Positions 4,820 to 5,270 of a stretch of 5,270 nt of DNA are shown here, in pieces. Both the position numbers and the translations under genes were made by a program. The DNA comes from an uncultured Eubacteriales bacterium (GTDB taxonomy: Bacteria > Bacillota > Clostridia > Oscillospirales > Oscillospiraceae). The notes beneath the pieces were generated by a model. That model did no database searches. It was given only the letters and a program-made list of their open reading frames with translations, and had not been told where the DNA came from. How positions within the stretch are numbered: position 1 is the stretch's first letter; each line of letters begins with the position of its first letter. The stretch is from the NCBI GenBank assembly GCA_900554855.1, contig USIZ01000117.1, positions 1 through 5,270 on the forward strand, in the 5' to 3' direction.

Positions 4820-5270
4820 ATGAAACAACTATGGAAGCGACTTTTTCCGATCGGGCTGGCCACGCTGTCGCTCTGCATGATCCCCTCCTGTGGGAATCAA
4901 AGCACACCGACCAATGAGCGTGACAACACTTTTGAAAGTCCCATTCTGAGCGGAGAAAGCAATACACCGGATATCGTATCAGATGTGGATGCCCCCAGCC
5001 TTGAGGAAAGCACCAGCAGCAGCAGCGGAGATCTCCCCGCCCCGGAACCTCCGGTCGAATCCAGTGAAGCGGCTGCACCCGTTGAGCAGGACGAGAATCG
5101 CCCCGATGGCCGGAACTGGAGCAGTGTGTTCGCAATGCCCACTGCCGACGAGATCAACGCCTACCAAAATCAGAGCACACATCGCGCTCCCTATATTACG
5201 GGCTGGCTCTCCATTCCCGGTGACACCCGTTATACGGAGTATGTGGTCGATTTTAAAGCCGATCTGCTTC
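4820..5270 (+). CDS. Putative lipoprotein, N-terminal part (runs off right edge)
   Basis: The first 150 codons of an open frame that reaches the window end. ATG follows GGGAGG (4808-4813) with a 6-base spacer. The N-terminus is a lipoprotein signal: basic start MKQLWKR, hydrophobic core LFPIGLATLSLCMI (8-21) and lipobox IPSC with Cys24 as the likely lipidated residue, so the mature protein should be anchored to the outer face of the membrane. Residues 25 to about 98 are a low-complexity Ser/Glu/Pro/Asp-rich linker that includes STSSSSG (64-70) and PAPEPPVE (73-80). A folded part seems to begin near NWSSVF (99-104) and continues through the GWLSIPGDTRYTEYVVDF stretch (128-145). That stretch recalls the 'GW-x-I-PG' start of class B sortases, but the catalytic region is outside the window, a lipoprotein anchor is atypical for sortases, and no function should be assigned. 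Confidence 0.82.
   Translation, partial: MKQLWKRLFPIGLATLSLCMIPSCGNQSTPTNERDNTFESPILSGESNTPDIVSDVDAPSLEESTSSSSGDLPAPEPPVESSEAAAPVEQDENRPDGRNWSSVFAMPTADEINAYQNQSTHRAPYITGWLSIPGDTRYTEYVVDFKADLL

Overview
The window looks like chromosomal DNA of a GC-rich, low-to-moderate complexity Firmicute, most likely a gut Clostridia (Oscillospiraceae/Ruminococcaceae type). The reasons are strong AGGAGG-like ribosome binding sites, near-consensus sigma-A promoters, compact intrinsic terminators, a Thermotoga/Bacillus-type DAHP synthase, and a DUF2812-like membrane protein. The genus assignment is an inference from style, not from a marker gene. No rRNA, tRNA, CRISPR or mobile element was seen.

Layout. Positions 1-1588 (minus strand) hold an aromatic amino acid operon: promoter, a 28-codon leader peptide rich in Tyr/Phe/Trp, an attenuator, the DAHP synthase gene aroF, then aroB (3-dehydroquinate synthase), which runs off the left edge. 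Positions 1608-1947 (plus) hold a single small acidic protein of unknown function with its own promoter and terminator; its promoter lies back to back with that of the aro operon. Positions 1963-3559 (plus) hold malQ (4-alpha-glucanotransferase) as a one-gene unit with a perfect consensus promoter. A terminator at 3524-3559 with A/T tracts on both sides serves malQ and the convergent minus-strand gene. Positions 3562-4747 (minus) hold a DUF2812-like multi-pass membrane protein that starts at TTG. From 4767 to the right edge (plus) a divergent promoter drives a truncated lipoprotein gene with a Ser/Pro/Glu-rich linker.

The most interesting element is the aro leader (about 1320-1555, minus strand). 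The sequence shows a complete classical ribosome-mediated attenuator: a leader peptide with six aromatic codons in eleven positions (Tyr, Tyr, Phe, Tyr, Trp, Phe), an 8-bp protector pairing, a 14-bp antiterminator whose 5' arm begins just after the leader stop codon, and a 12-bp terminator followed by a U-tract. Because the leader contains codons for all three aromatic amino acids and sits in front of the first common enzyme of their synthesis, it probably senses the combined supply of charged tRNA-Tyr, -Phe and -Trp. The DAHP synthase also carries the N-terminal regulatory domain used for allosteric feedback, so the operon would be controlled at both transcription and enzyme level.
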